From: Aquificota bacterium
GTDB lineage: Bacteria > Aquificota > Aquificia > Aquificales > Hydrogenothermaceae
Reading direction: 5' to 3'
Length of the DNA: 32,290 bases
Assembly (NCBI GenBank): GCA_013153235.1
Contig: JAADEU010000112.1
Location: forward strand, 1 to 32,290
Position 1 is the stretch's first letter, and every line of letters starts with the position of its first letter. This document shows positions 1 through 8,074 of this stretch, one piece after another. Position numbers and translations under genes: made by a program. The notes beneath the pieces are model-generated. The model saw nothing but the letters and a program-made list of their open reading frames with translations. It was not told the origin of the DNA and made no database searches.

Positions 1-1122
1 TGTCTGGGCAGTTTCCCCTTTTATTTTTTTAAGCTGACCTTTGAATTCTTTCTGGAGGGTTTTCAGGTCTTTATTGTTTTTGACCGCTTCCTTTACTTTG
101 TTGAAGAGTTCTTCCTGTAACCTGGCTGCTTTTTCCGCCTTCAGCTTTGAAACTATTTGTGATCTGACCTTTTCTAAAGGCAGTGGTTCGGATACCTCCC
201 TGATAAATTTTATCAGGTAGTAATGCCCTTCATCTGAAACAAGGGCTATCTTTTTCTCTTTTCCAAGGAGTGGAATCTCCTGGAGAACCTTTTCAGGGAG
301 CTGTGGTTTTTTGTCGTACACAGGCTCTTCAAAAAGTTTTTTAACCCCTTTTTCTTCACTGACAGGTTTATTTTCCTTCAGTGCTTTGTAAATCTGTTTG
401 ACTTTCTGTTCTGCATTTTCCTGTCCAAGCGTCTCTATATCTATCTGGTACACGACAATCAGTTTTCCTTTTTTTCCGGCGAATTCAGAGGTGTGTTTTT
501 TATAGTATTCTTCAATTTCCTTATCCGAAGGTTTGTATTCCGGTGGTACGATTACCAGAATCTCCCCTGTTATCCTTGAGAGCTGTTTGTTTACAAATGT
601 GTCTATCTCTTCCTGGGACAGATAAAATCCAGCCCTCTGAATGGTCAGCAGATGTCGTATGGAAAGCTCCTTCCTCAGTATCTCCTCAAAGAAAGAGGGA
701 GTTAATCCTATGTTGGACAGGAATGCCAGGTATTTTTCCTTTGAAAACTGACCATTTTCTTTGAAGGCCTCTATATCAAGAAGGTAATGCTTGACTTCCT
801 CTTTTGTTGCGACCAATCCTTCTTTTTCTGCTTCCTGATAGAGGAGCTCCTGCTGTATTACGTTCCTTACCGCATCTCTGTAAATTTTCTTTTTCAGTGG
901 TGCTGTATCAATACCCTGACTTTCCATCTGGTTTGTTATGAGGTTAACCTGATAGTAAAATTCAGCCATAGGAATGTCCCTGCCGTTGACCTGGGCAATC
1001 CCCTGGATGTTTCCTGACATTTTATAAACAATCAGTGCAACAAAGGCTGTTCCTACAAAGGCAAATGTGGTGATAAAAAGTATCACCTTCATCCATTTTG
1101 ATTTTCCGATGTTAATAAACAT
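1..1122 (-). CDS. PpiD/SurA-like periplasmic chaperone, 3' end cut by window edge
   Basis: The frame is open from the ATG at 1122 to base 1 (374 codons, no stop), so the C-terminus lies outside. An AGGGGAG ribosome site sits 4 bases before the ATG. Residues about 10-33 form one membrane anchor (KVILFITTFAFVGTAF), followed by a SurA_N-like helical region (AQVNGRDIPMAEFYYQV, then alternating charged helices). This is the layout of PpiD, an inner-membrane-anchored periplasmic folding factor. The parvulin region expected around residues 190-300 is poorly conserved: I see a recognisable end (GHYYLIKFIREV) but not the usual GGDLGW-like stretch. It follows the ABC ATPase gene by 38 bases on the same strand and is probably the last known gene of that export operon. 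The assignment to this superfamily is fairly sure; active isomerase function is doubtful. Confidence 0.82.
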   Translation of the reverse strand, partial: MFINIGKSKWMKVILFITTFAFVGTAFVALIVYKMSGNIQGIAQVNGRDIPMAEFYYQVNLITNQMESQGIDTAPLKKKIYRDAVRNVIQQELLYQEAEKEGLVATKEEVKHYLLDIEAFKENGQFSKEKYLAFLSNIGLTPSFFEEILRKELSIRHLLTIQRAGFYLSQEEIDTFVNKQLSRITGEILVIVPPEYKPSDKEIEEYYKKHTSEFAGKKGKLIVVYQIDIETLGQENAEQKVKQIYKALKENKPVSEEKGVKKLFEEPVYDKKPQLPEKVLQEIPLLGKEKKIALVSDEGHYYLIKFIREVSEPLPLEKVRSQIVSKLKAEKAARLQEELFNKVKEAVKNNKDLKTLQKEFKGQLKKIKGETAQT

Positions 1123-1160
1123 TCAGCTCCCCTTCCTGTAATTTCAGATTAATTATTTTA

Positions 1161-1841
1161 CTACAACTCCTCTACTATCAGTCCGTCCTGAATCTTTATT
1201 ATTCTGTTTGCATATGACGCAACATTTGGGTCGTGGGTTATCAGGATGATTGTCCTTCCCTCCCTGTTGAGCCTGAGAAATATCTCCATTATCTCTTTTG
1301 CAGTTTTGGAGTCCAGGGCACCTGTTGGTTCGTCTGCAAGTATAAGCTGGGGATTATTTATCAAAGCCCTTCCTATTGCCACCCTCTGTTGCTGTCCTCC
1401 GGAAAGCTGGGAAGGTTTGTTGTTTTTTCTGTCGGCAAGACCGAGCATCTCAAGGAGTTTTTCCGCTTCCTTTTCTTTTTCTGAGAAATTTTCCCTGCTG
1501 TAAACCGCCGGTACAAGCACATTTTCTATTGCGGTGAGATAGGGAATCAGGAAAAACTGCTGGAATACAAATCCGATGTACTGGTTTCTAATCTGTGCAA
1601 GCTGGTCGTCTGACATGCTGGACACATCCTGTCCAAGGAGGTAGTATTTGCCGGATGTAGGGGTGTCAAGACATCCGATAATGTTCATAAGGGTTGTTTT
1701 TCCGGAACCTGAGGCCCCCATAATAGAGATAAACTCACCTTCGTAAACTGTCAGGGTAATACCTTTTAGTGCCTCTGTTTTTATACCGGCTGTTTCGTAA
1801 ACCTTTTTTATATTCTCCAGTTTGATTATTTCTCTTTTCAT
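1161..1841 (-). CDS. MacB/LolD-type ABC transporter ATPase
   Basis: This 226-residue protein carries a complete ABC ATPase set: Walker A GASGSGKTT near residues 42-50, the signature LSGGQQQRVAIGRAL, Walker B LILADEPTGALD and the switch ITHD. The N-terminal pattern (IIKLENIKKVYETAGIKTEALKGI) and length match the stand-alone ATPases of the MacB/LolD/FtsE group, which power mechanotransmission-type export rather than classic transmembrane transport. Its ATG overlaps the stop of the adaptor gene (ATGA, 1838-1841), so the two are probably translationally coupled. An FtsX/MacB-type permease should partner it, but none is encoded next to it in this window. The exported substrate cannot be told from sequence. 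Confidence 0.95.
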   Translation of the reverse strand: MKREIIKLENIKKVYETAGIKTEALKGITLTVYEGEFISIMGASGSGKTTLMNIIGCLDTPTSGKYYLLGQDVSSMSDDQLAQIRNQYIGFVFQQFFLIPYLTAIENVLVPAVYSRENFSEKEKEAEKLLEMLGLADRKNNKPSQLSGGQQQRVAIGRALINNPQLILADEPTGALDSKTAKEIMEIFLRLNREGRTIILITHDPNVASYANRIIKIQDGLIVEEL

Positions 1842-3070
1842 TTAAATACCTTTGTTTTCACAGGTGCTATAAACCTGACAGCTATAACCTCCCCTTCTTT
1901 GAGGCCCTCAATGACTTCTGTGTAGTTTTCATCAATCCATCCTGTTTTTATAAATCTCTTGACAGGTTTTCCATTTTTTATCACATAAACAAACTGCTTT
2001 CCCGCCTCAAATCTTACAGCAGAGTTTGGAATAATCAGTGCGTTTTTCTTAATTCCTGCAATAATTCTGGTGTACACTGTCATCTCAGGTCTGAGATATC
2101 TGGCATACTCCTTTTTTACAGGGACTATCGCAAGGTAGTACACGATGTTCTGTTTTACCACAGGTTCAGGATAGATTTTTGTAATTTTCCCTGTAAATAT
2201 TTTGTCTGGATAGGCATCAACACTGTACTGGACAGGCTGACCGGGTTTTATTTTCCCAATGTCTGTTTCATCCACGAATATCTGAATCTCAAGTTTATCC
2301 GGTTTGAGGATTGTTACCAGTTCTGCAGCCTGCAGTCCTGCAACGAGGGTTTCGCCTTCCCTTGCCACCACATTTGCAACTATACCGTCTATCGGAGAGT
2401 AAATTTCGGTGTATGACAGTCTGATTTTTTCCTTCTCAAGTTCCTTTTCCCAGATTTTGATATCGTCCTGTGCAAGCTGTTTTTCAGTCTGGTATTCCAG
2501 CTTTAGCCTCTTGAGGGTTTCCTCAAGGGCTTTGACCTTTGCCTCTTTGGTTTTCAGTTCCCTCTGGGCCATCTCGAAATTCTCTTTGGTTGTAAATTCC
2601 TCTGCCAGAAGCTGTTTTTCCCTGTTGAATTTCCACAGTGCGTATTCGTATTCAGCCCGGGCTGACTGGAGGTTTTTCTCTGCCTCTTTTATCTTTGCAG
2701 GATAAACCTTTTCTATCTGCTGAAGTTTGTTATGGGATTTTTCCAGCTGGTACCTGATTTTTTCAATACTTTTTCTTATCTCCCTCTGGTCAATTATTGC
2801 TATCAGCTGTCCCTTTTTTACGTAATCCCCGATGTCTATGTACATCTTTTCCACGAGTCCTGTGGCCCTTGAGCCTATTTTCAGGTAAGCGTTGACCCGG
2901 GTTTTTACAATGGCAGTTGCATTTATTATGTTTCTGATTTCCCCCCTTTTGACCTTGGCGGTTTTGAGTACCTTTACCTGCTGCTTATCCGGTTTATTTT
3001 TTAACTGGTAGATGTAAAAACCTCCTCCCAGTAGGAGAAGAACTGCAATAAATATAAGGGCTTTCTTCAT
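1838..3070 (-). CDS. MacA/HlyD-type periplasmic adaptor subunit
   Basis: This 410-residue membrane fusion protein bridges an inner-membrane ABC exporter and an outer-membrane channel. Residues about 4-22 form an N-terminal membrane anchor. A split lipoyl-like domain follows (GLVEKMYIDIGDYVKKGQ, rejoined at YSPIDGIVANVVAREGE). Between its halves lies a long charged coiled-coil hairpin of about 130 residues. A beta-barrel domain (VDETDIGKIKPGQPV) and a membrane-proximal domain (LIIPNSAVRF) close the protein. Its start codon overlaps the stop of the TolC-like gene (ATGA at 3067-3070) and its stop overlaps the ATPase start, supporting one tripartite pump. Family is clear; MacA itself versus other HlyD-family adaptors is not settled. 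Confidence 0.93.
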   Translation of the reverse strand: MKKALIFIAVLLLLGGGFYIYQLKNKPDKQQVKVLKTAKVKRGEIRNIINATAIVKTRVNAYLKIGSRATGLVEKMYIDIGDYVKKGQLIAIIDQREIRKSIEKIRYQLEKSHNKLQQIEKVYPAKIKEAEKNLQSARAEYEYALWKFNREKQLLAEEFTTKENFEMAQRELKTKEAKVKALEETLKRLKLEYQTEKQLAQDDIKIWEKELEKEKIRLSYTEIYSPIDGIVANVVAREGETLVAGLQAAELVTILKPDKLEIQIFVDETDIGKIKPGQPVQYSVDAYPDKIFTGKITKIYPEPVVKQNIVYYLAIVPVKKEYARYLRPEMTVYTRIIAGIKKNALIIPNSAVRFEAGKQFVYVIKNGKPVKRFIKTGWIDENYTEVIEGLKEGEVIAVRFIAPVKTKVFK

Positions 3071-4332
3071 CTGCTGTTACCTTCCTCAGAGAGGTTTTTT
3101 ATTCCCATTTCCCTCTCCATCATGGCTCTGGTTACAGCTATGTTGAGAAGGGACTGGATGTATGTTTCTTTGGCTGAGGCCAGCGCACTTTCTGCCGTAA
3201 CCAGAGATATAATGTCTCCTTTTCCGGCCCTGTATTCCCCAAGGGCCTGTCTGTAGTTTTCCTCAGCCTCTTTTAGCAGTGTCTTTGCAACATCGAGGTT
3301 TCTGTATGCGGATTTCAGGTCCAGATAGTAGCTGTAGAGATTCAGCCGAATCTGTCTTTTCAGCTCCTGTATCCTGTACCTGTAGTATCTTTCATTTTCC
3401 TTTGAGGATAGATAATTGTAATACCTCTGCAGTCCACTGAATATGGTCCAGCTCAGGCCTATTCTTGTGACGTTGTAGCTATCTGAATCTCCGTACAGTG
3501 AGTTGTAATCCCTGTTTTCTGAGAAACTCAGGAAAACAGAAGGGGTAAAGCTAAGCATCGACTGGAGGGTTTGCATCCTGGCGGCCTTTAACTGGTAATT
3601 ATACTGCCTGAATACAGGCCTTTTGAAGGCAATTTCCTCTATGGTCTTAAAGGGTGGTATATGGTCCTTTTCGAATCTTTTCAGGTAGTCCGGTTCAGGG
3701 GAGCTGTCTGTGTCCAGAGGCAGTCCCATAAGGCTGTTAAGCTCTGCAATTGATTTTTTGTAGTTATTCTCCGCAGCCTCAAGCTGGTACCGGACATTTT
3801 CATACCTTACCTTTGCCTGTAGATAATCTGCTTTTGTAACAAGCCCCAGCCTGAGTTTCTTTTTTGCCATCTGGTAGTTTTTTTCTGCTGCCTTTAGCTG
3901 TGTTCTTCTCACATTAACAATTTCCCTGTTGGCAGCAGCCAGATAGTATGTTTTCTTTACCTGATAGATGATGTCCAGAACCGTTTCCTGAAAATCCTCT
4001 TTTCTGGAGGAAAACAGGTATTTTTTTATCCTGGTGAGCATTATGCTCTGTCCAGAGTCGTATATGTTCCATGTGATACCGATAGAATAGCTCCTTGAGA
4101 AATAATCGTCCGGCTCGTATCCAGAATATCTGGAGTATGTGTAGTTGAAGCTCACAGAAGGGAGTAGATTGCCATAACTGGAGTAGTAATCGTACCTCTG
4201 GGTCAGGAGAAAGGCCCTTTCCTGTTTTATGTATGGGTGGTTTTTGAGGGCAAGCTCCATAGCTTTATCCAGGGTAAGCCCGTAAGATATACCTGTAAAA
4301 ATAAGCAAAAAAATAAAAAACCTGTGCATCAC
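3067..4332 (-). CDS. TolC-like outer membrane efflux protein
   Basis: A signal peptide (MHRFFIFLLIFTGISYG) is followed by about 400 residues with the doubled outer-membrane-efflux-protein fold: two halves, each with Tyr-rich amphipathic strands and long helices (LKAAEKNYQMAKKKLRLGLV in the first half, LKEAEENYRQALGEYRAGKG in the second). The repeated helix ends (LRLGLVTKADYLQA and YRAGKGDIISLVTAES) are characteristic of TolC-family channels. The start is either the GTG at 4332, which overlaps the upstream TAG by one base, or the ATG immediately after it at 4329; they differ by one residue. It is the outer-membrane duct for the adaptor and ATPase encoded downstream. Confidence 0.92.
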   Translation of the reverse strand: MMHRFFIFLLIFTGISYGLTLDKAMELALKNHPYIKQERAFLLTQRYDYYSSYGNLLPSVSFNYTYSRYSGYEPDDYFSRSYSIGITWNIYDSGQSIMLTRIKKYLFSSRKEDFQETVLDIIYQVKKTYYLAAANREIVNVRRTQLKAAEKNYQMAKKKLRLGLVTKADYLQAKVRYENVRYQLEAAENNYKKSIAELNSLMGLPLDTDSSPEPDYLKRFEKDHIPPFKTIEEIAFKRPVFRQYNYQLKAARMQTLQSMLSFTPSVFLSFSENRDYNSLYGDSDSYNVTRIGLSWTIFSGLQRYYNYLSSKENERYYRYRIQELKRQIRLNLYSYYLDLKSAYRNLDVAKTLLKEAEENYRQALGEYRAGKGDIISLVTAESALASAKETYIQSLLNIAVTRAMMEREMGIKNLSEEGNSR

Positions 4333-4820
4333 TATATTACGCTCTGCTCAGCAAGATTTTTTAGTTTCTCAAACTGCTCCTTTGTGAGGGCGTTCTGTAT
4401 GGTTCTGACCTCTTTAATGTTATAGACTGTCAGCTCTGCTTTTTCTTTGGCTATTTCCACAATGAGGTCCCTGATTTTCTTTGCATCCCCGCCGTTGAGA
4501 ACCAGGTCGTTTAACTGGTCTTCCTTTTCCCTGATACTTCTTGCAAGCTCAACCATCTTGCTGTAGTACTTTGAATAAAATCTGTTTATTGCCTTTAGCT
4601 GTTCATCTGTAAGACCGAGCTGATTCTTGTATTTTTTCAGTACAGGTACAAAATTGAACCTTTTTGTCAGGAAGTAGCTGTCCATCCAGCTATCATCATT
4701 GAGCTGGTCAATGGTCAGTGTGATTTCCTCCTGTTCCTGATTTTGCTGTTGCTGCTCCGTCTGGGAAAAGGCAACGGACATAGAAAGAACAAGAGACAGG
4801 AAAATCAGCAGTTTCTTCAC
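4332..4820 (-). CDS. Spy/CpxP-like periplasmic protein
   Basis: I chose the GTG at 4820 because GAGG lies 9 bases upstream and it places a clean signal peptide (MKKLLIFLSLVLSMSVAFSQ) at the N-terminus; a TTG at 4838 would add six residues before it. The mature protein of about 140 residues begins with a Gln/Glu-rich stretch and is then helical, with two LTxxQ-type motifs (LTDEQLKAINRF and LTKEQFEKLKNL). These motifs mark the Spy/CpxP/ZraP family of small periplasmic helical chaperones and stress sensors. It is the first gene of the export operon, so it may act as an envelope-stress partner of the pump. The family call rests on the motif and layout only. Confidence 0.75.
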   Translation of the reverse strand: MKKLLIFLSLVLSMSVAFSQTEQQQQNQEQEEITLTIDQLNDDSWMDSYFLTKRFNFVPVLKKYKNQLGLTDEQLKAINRFYSKYYSKMVELARSIREKEDQLNDLVLNGGDAKKIRDLIVEIAKEKAELTVYNIKEVRTIQNALTKEQFEKLKNLAEQSVI

Positions 4821-4854
4821 CTTTATTAACCTCGTCAATCAGTTTGTTTTAAAA

Positions 4855-4883
4855 ATTATACTCCAATCACAAATTAGGATTAA
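4855..4883 (-). promoter_or_regulatory. Promoter for the Spy-like/efflux operon
   Basis: A perfect TATAAT -10 box reads on the minus strand at 4860-4855, about 35 bases before the GTG start at 4820. The -35 region at about 4878-4883 is weak. The predicted start near 4848 gives a leader of about 28 bases. Confidence 0.45.
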
Positions 4884-4903
4884 AGTTGATAATAGCTTAT
4901 AAT
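4874..4903 (+). promoter_or_regulatory. Promoter for ileS
   Basis: A perfect TATAAT lies at 4898-4903 with a weak -35 (TTAGGA, 4874-4879) at an 18-base spacing. The predicted start near 4910 fits the ileS start at 4938. It overlaps the -35 region of the divergent Spy-operon promoter. Confidence 0.45.
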
Positions 4904-4937
4904 ATTATTTTCTTAAAAATGCTGGAGGTTGAATGTC

Positions 4938-7781
4938 TTGGAATGGAAGGACACCCTGAATCTGCCTAAGACTGCTTTTCCGATGAAGGGTAATCTGCCC
5001 AATAGGGAGCCGGAGATACTGAAAAAATGGCATGAGATTAATCTGTACTCAAGGTTAAGGGAAGAGAGGAAGGGCAGGGATAAATACATCCTCCACGATG
5101 GACCTCCTTATGCAAATGGACATATACACCTCGGGCATGCCTTAAATAAAATACTGAAGGATATACTCGTTAAATACGCCTCAATGACAGGAAAGGATGC
5201 CCCTTTTGTTCCAGGCTGGGACTGTCATGGACTTCCGATAGAGCAGCAGGTGGAAAAACAGCTGAAAAGCCAGAAGATAAAGAAGGAAGAGATACCAAAG
5301 GCCCAGTTCAGAAAAATGTGCAGGGAGTATGCATCCAAATTTGTTGAGATTCAAAAAGAAGAGTTTATCAGACTGGGAATAATTGGAAACTGGGAAAAAC
5401 CATACCTCACAATGAGACCTTCATATCAGGCACAGGAAATCAGGGAACTGGGAAAGATATTTAACTCAGGTATAGCCTACAGGGGAAAGAAACCTGTTTA
5501 CTGGTGTATTTACGACAGAACCGCTGAGGCTGAGGCAGAGGTTGAGTACGCAGAGAAAAAAGACCCTTCAATTTATGTGGCCTTTGAGCTTGTAGAACCT
5601 CCAGAAGGGATAAAGGAAAAAACCTATGCTGTGATATGGACAACCACCCCCTGGACACTCCCTGCAAACCTGGGGATTATGGTGGGTCCTGATTATGATT
5701 ATGTCTTTTATAAATCAGGTGATAGGGTTTACATCATTGCCCAGGAACTACTTGAAAGTTTCAGGGAGAAGACAGGTATAGAAGGACAGGTGGTAAAAAC
5801 AGTTAAAGGCAGAGAACTTGAATTCCTTGAGTACAGACATCCGTTTATTGACAGGATTTCAAAGATTTATCTGTCTGAATTTGTGGAGCTTGGAACAGGT
5901 ACAGGGCTTGTACATATGGCACCTGGTCACGGACAGGAGGACTACATCATAGGCCAGAGATACGGTGTGGAACCGTTTGCACCTGTTGATGACAGTGGTA
6001 GATTCACAGATGAAGCCCCTGAATTTATACAGGGACTCAGGGTTTTTGATGCTAACCAGCCTATTATAGAAAAACTCCAGGAAACCGGGGCACTGCTTTA
6101 CCACGAAACGATAAAACACTCGTACCCCCACTGCTGGAGGTGTAAGAATCCTGTTATCTTCAGGGCCACACCCCAGTGGTTTATTTCCATGGATGCAATA
6201 CTTGAAAATGGGAACACCCTCAGAGGGGAAGCAATCAGAGAGATAGAGAGGGTTAAATGGATACCGGAATGGGGTGAGAATAGAATAAAATCTATGGTGG
6301 AAAACAGGCCTGACTGGTGTATATCAAGGCAGAGGAGCTGGGGTGTTCCGATAGCCGTCTTTTACTGCAAAAAATGCGGCGAGACCATAAGTGATATGGA
6401 AGTCTTTGAACATGTGGCCTCCCTTGTTGAGAATGACCCTTACGGTGCCGATATATGGTTTGAAAAAAGCCCAAAAGAGCTTTTACCTGAAGGTTTCAGA
6501 TGTCCTAAATGTGGTTCTGATGAGTTTGATAAGGAAGAAGACATACTTGATGTCTGGTTTGACTCAGGTGTTTCCCATGCTGCGGTACTGAAGGGTAACT
6601 TCTGGGAGGAACTCAGATGGCCGGCGGATATGTACCTTGAGGGCTCAGACCAGCACAGGGGATGGTTCCAGTCTTCCCTTCTGGAAGGTGTTGCTTCTTA
6701 TGGCAGGGCACCTTACGACAGTGTACTGACCCACGGTTTTATACTGGATGAAAAAGGTAGAAAGATGTCCAAATCCCTGGGTAATGTGATAGCCCCGGAA
6801 AAAGTAATAAAACAGTACGGTGCCGATATACTCAGGTTGTGGGTGGTGTCAGAAGATTACACCGAAGATATTAAAATCGGTATGAACCTCCTTAAAGGTA
6901 TTGCCGACGATTATAGAAAAATCAGAAATACGTTCAGATACTTCCTTGGAAACCTGTACGATTTTAATCCGGAAACAGACTCCGTTCCTTACGACCAGAT
7001 GCTGGAGATTGACAGATGGATGCTTTCAAGACTCCAGAGGGTCATAGACCTGTCCCACGCTTCTTACTCTAACCACAGATTCCACAGGATATACCACGAA
7101 ATAAAAAGGTTTATGATTGTTGACCTGTCTGCGATATATCTGGACATACTGAAGGACAGACTGTACGTTTACGCACCTGATAGTGTGGAAAGAAGGTCTG
7201 CACAGACTGTGCTGTACAATCTCCTGACATCCCTGGCAAAGATGCTTGCCCCTATTCTTTCGTTCACCATGGAGGAGATATGGGGATATGTCAGGGAGAT
7301 AAACACAAATGTAAGGGAAAGCATACATCTTGAGGAGATGCCTGTTCTCAATCAGGACGTGGTAAATCCGGAACTTGAAAAGATATACCAACAACTGCTA
7401 AGAATAAGGGACGATGTTTTGAAGGCTCTTGAAGAAGCAAGGAAAGAGGACATTATCAGACATCCATACGAGGCAAGGGTTATACTCAATCTTCCTGACG
7501 AGTACAGAAAACTTGTTGAAGAGAGGATAGACTGGATTAAATTTTTCTTTACCGTTTCGCAGGTGGAGCTCTCTGATAAACCAGAGGGCAGAGTGGTTAT
7601 TGAAGGGGAAAATGTGAAGGGTTCTGTGGTTGCTGTGGACAGAGCCAGAGGTGAAAAGTGTCCAAGATGCTGGATTTATGATGAATCTGTAGGTAGAGAT
7701 GGCCAGAGGGTCTGCGATAGATGTGCCAGTCAGCTTGAAAAGATGAAAATAGATATCAATCAGATAGAGGAGGTTCAATGA
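4938..7781 (+). CDS. ileS: Isoleucyl-tRNA synthetase
   Basis: This enzyme charges tRNA-Ile and hydrolyses mischarged Val-tRNA-Ile. The class I HIGH box (GHIHLGHA, about residues 61-68), the KMSKS loop (GRKMSKSLGN) and DVWFDSG are present, with the CP1 editing-domain signatures TTTPWTLPANLG and GTGLVHMAPGHGQEDY. A C-terminal zinc site of four Cys (about 908, 911, 926, 929) is typical of the bacterial type. I chose the TTG at 4938 because GGAGG at 4924-4928 is 9 bases upstream; the in-frame TTG at 4929 abuts that ribosome site directly. The protein then begins MEWKDTLNLPKTAFPMKG, matching the usual family start. The stop overlaps the HU gene start (ATGA). Confidence 0.97.
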   Translation: MEWKDTLNLPKTAFPMKGNLPNREPEILKKWHEINLYSRLREERKGRDKYILHDGPPYANGHIHLGHALNKILKDILVKYASMTGKDAPFVPGWDCHGLPIEQQVEKQLKSQKIKKEEIPKAQFRKMCREYASKFVEIQKEEFIRLGIIGNWEKPYLTMRPSYQAQEIRELGKIFNSGIAYRGKKPVYWCIYDRTAEAEAEVEYAEKKDPSIYVAFELVEPPEGIKEKTYAVIWTTTPWTLPANLGIMVGPDYDYVFYKSGDRVYIIAQELLESFREKTGIEGQVVKTVKGRELEFLEYRHPFIDRISKIYLSEFVELGTGTGLVHMAPGHGQEDYIIGQRYGVEPFAPVDDSGRFTDEAPEFIQGLRVFDANQPIIEKLQETGALLYHETIKHSYPHCWRCKNPVIFRATPQWFISMDAILENGNTLRGEAIREIERVKWIPEWGENRIKSMVENRPDWCISRQRSWGVPIAVFYCKKCGETISDMEVFEHVASLVENDPYGADIWFEKSPKELLPEGFRCPKCGSDEFDKEEDILDVWFDSGVSHAAVLKGNFWEELRWPADMYLEGSDQHRGWFQSSLLEGVASYGRAPYDSVLTHGFILDEKGRKMSKSLGNVIAPEKVIKQYGADILRLWVVSEDYTEDIKIGMNLLKGIADDYRKIRNTFRYFLGNLYDFNPETDSVPYDQMLEIDRWMLSRLQRVIDLSHASYSNHRFHRIYHEIKRFMIVDLSAIYLDILKDRLYVYAPDSVERRSAQTVLYNLLTSLAKMLAPILSFTMEEIWGYVREINTNVRESIHLEEMPVLNQDVVNPELEKIYQQLLRIRDDVLKALEEARKEDIIRHPYEARVILNLPDEYRKLVEERIDWIKFFFTVSQVELSDKPEGRVVIEGENVKGSVVAVDRARGEKCPRCWIYDESVGRDGQRVCDRCASQLEKMKIDINQIEEVQ

Positions 7782-8068
7782 AAAAATCAGACCTTATTGA
7801 TGTGATTGCAGAGGAATTTCCTGAACTGGACAGGAAAACCGTGGCGAAAATTGTTAACGGTACCTTTGAGGCCATGATTGAAGGTCTGGCGGAAGGTAAG
7901 AGGATAGAAATCAGGGGTCTCGGTACATTCAGGGTAAAGTCAAGACCGGGAAAAGTTGCAAGGAATCCCCGTACAGGAGAAAAGATTCAGGTTCCACCTA
8001 AAAAGGTAGTTCATTTCAAAATCGGAAAGGTTTTGAAGGCCAGATTAAATGCAAGGGCGGAGGTTTAA
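7778..8068 (+). CDS. HU/IHF family DNA-bending protein
   Basis: This 96-residue protein matches the whole DNABII fold: helical dimer body (SDLIDVIAEEFPELDRKTVAKIVNGTFEAMIEGLAEGKRIEIRGLGTF) and the beta-arm signature RNPRTGEKIQVPPKKVVHFKIG containing the intercalating proline (NPRTG). DNABII proteins act as dimers that bend DNA in the nucleoid. HU and IHF-type subunits cannot be separated from sequence alone here. Its ATG lies inside the ileS stop (ATGA, 7778-7781), so its expression is probably tied to ileS translation. Its stop overlaps the convergent mnmG stop by 4 bases. Confidence 0.95.
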   Translation: MKKSDLIDVIAEEFPELDRKTVAKIVNGTFEAMIEGLAEGKRIEIRGLGTFRVKSRPGKVARNPRTGEKIQVPPKKVVHFKIGKVLKARLNARAEV

Positions 8069-8074
8069 TCCTCC
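8059..8074. terminator. Possible shared hairpin between HU gene and mnmG
   Basis: GGAGG (8059-8063) can pair with CCTCC (8070-8074) around a TTTAAT loop. Both convergent stop codons lie in this loop. Neither side is followed by a strong run of T, so termination is uncertain. Confidence 0.3.

Noticed and set aside
543..1017. Two plus-strand open frames (73 and 76 codons)
   Set aside because: They are antisense to the PpiD-like gene, which is open across the whole region with a good ribosome site and a coherent membrane-anchored product.
4929..4937. TTG at 4929 as the ileS start
   Set aside because: It directly abuts the GGAGG ribosome site with no spacing; the TTG at 4938 has normal spacing and gives the usual N-terminus.
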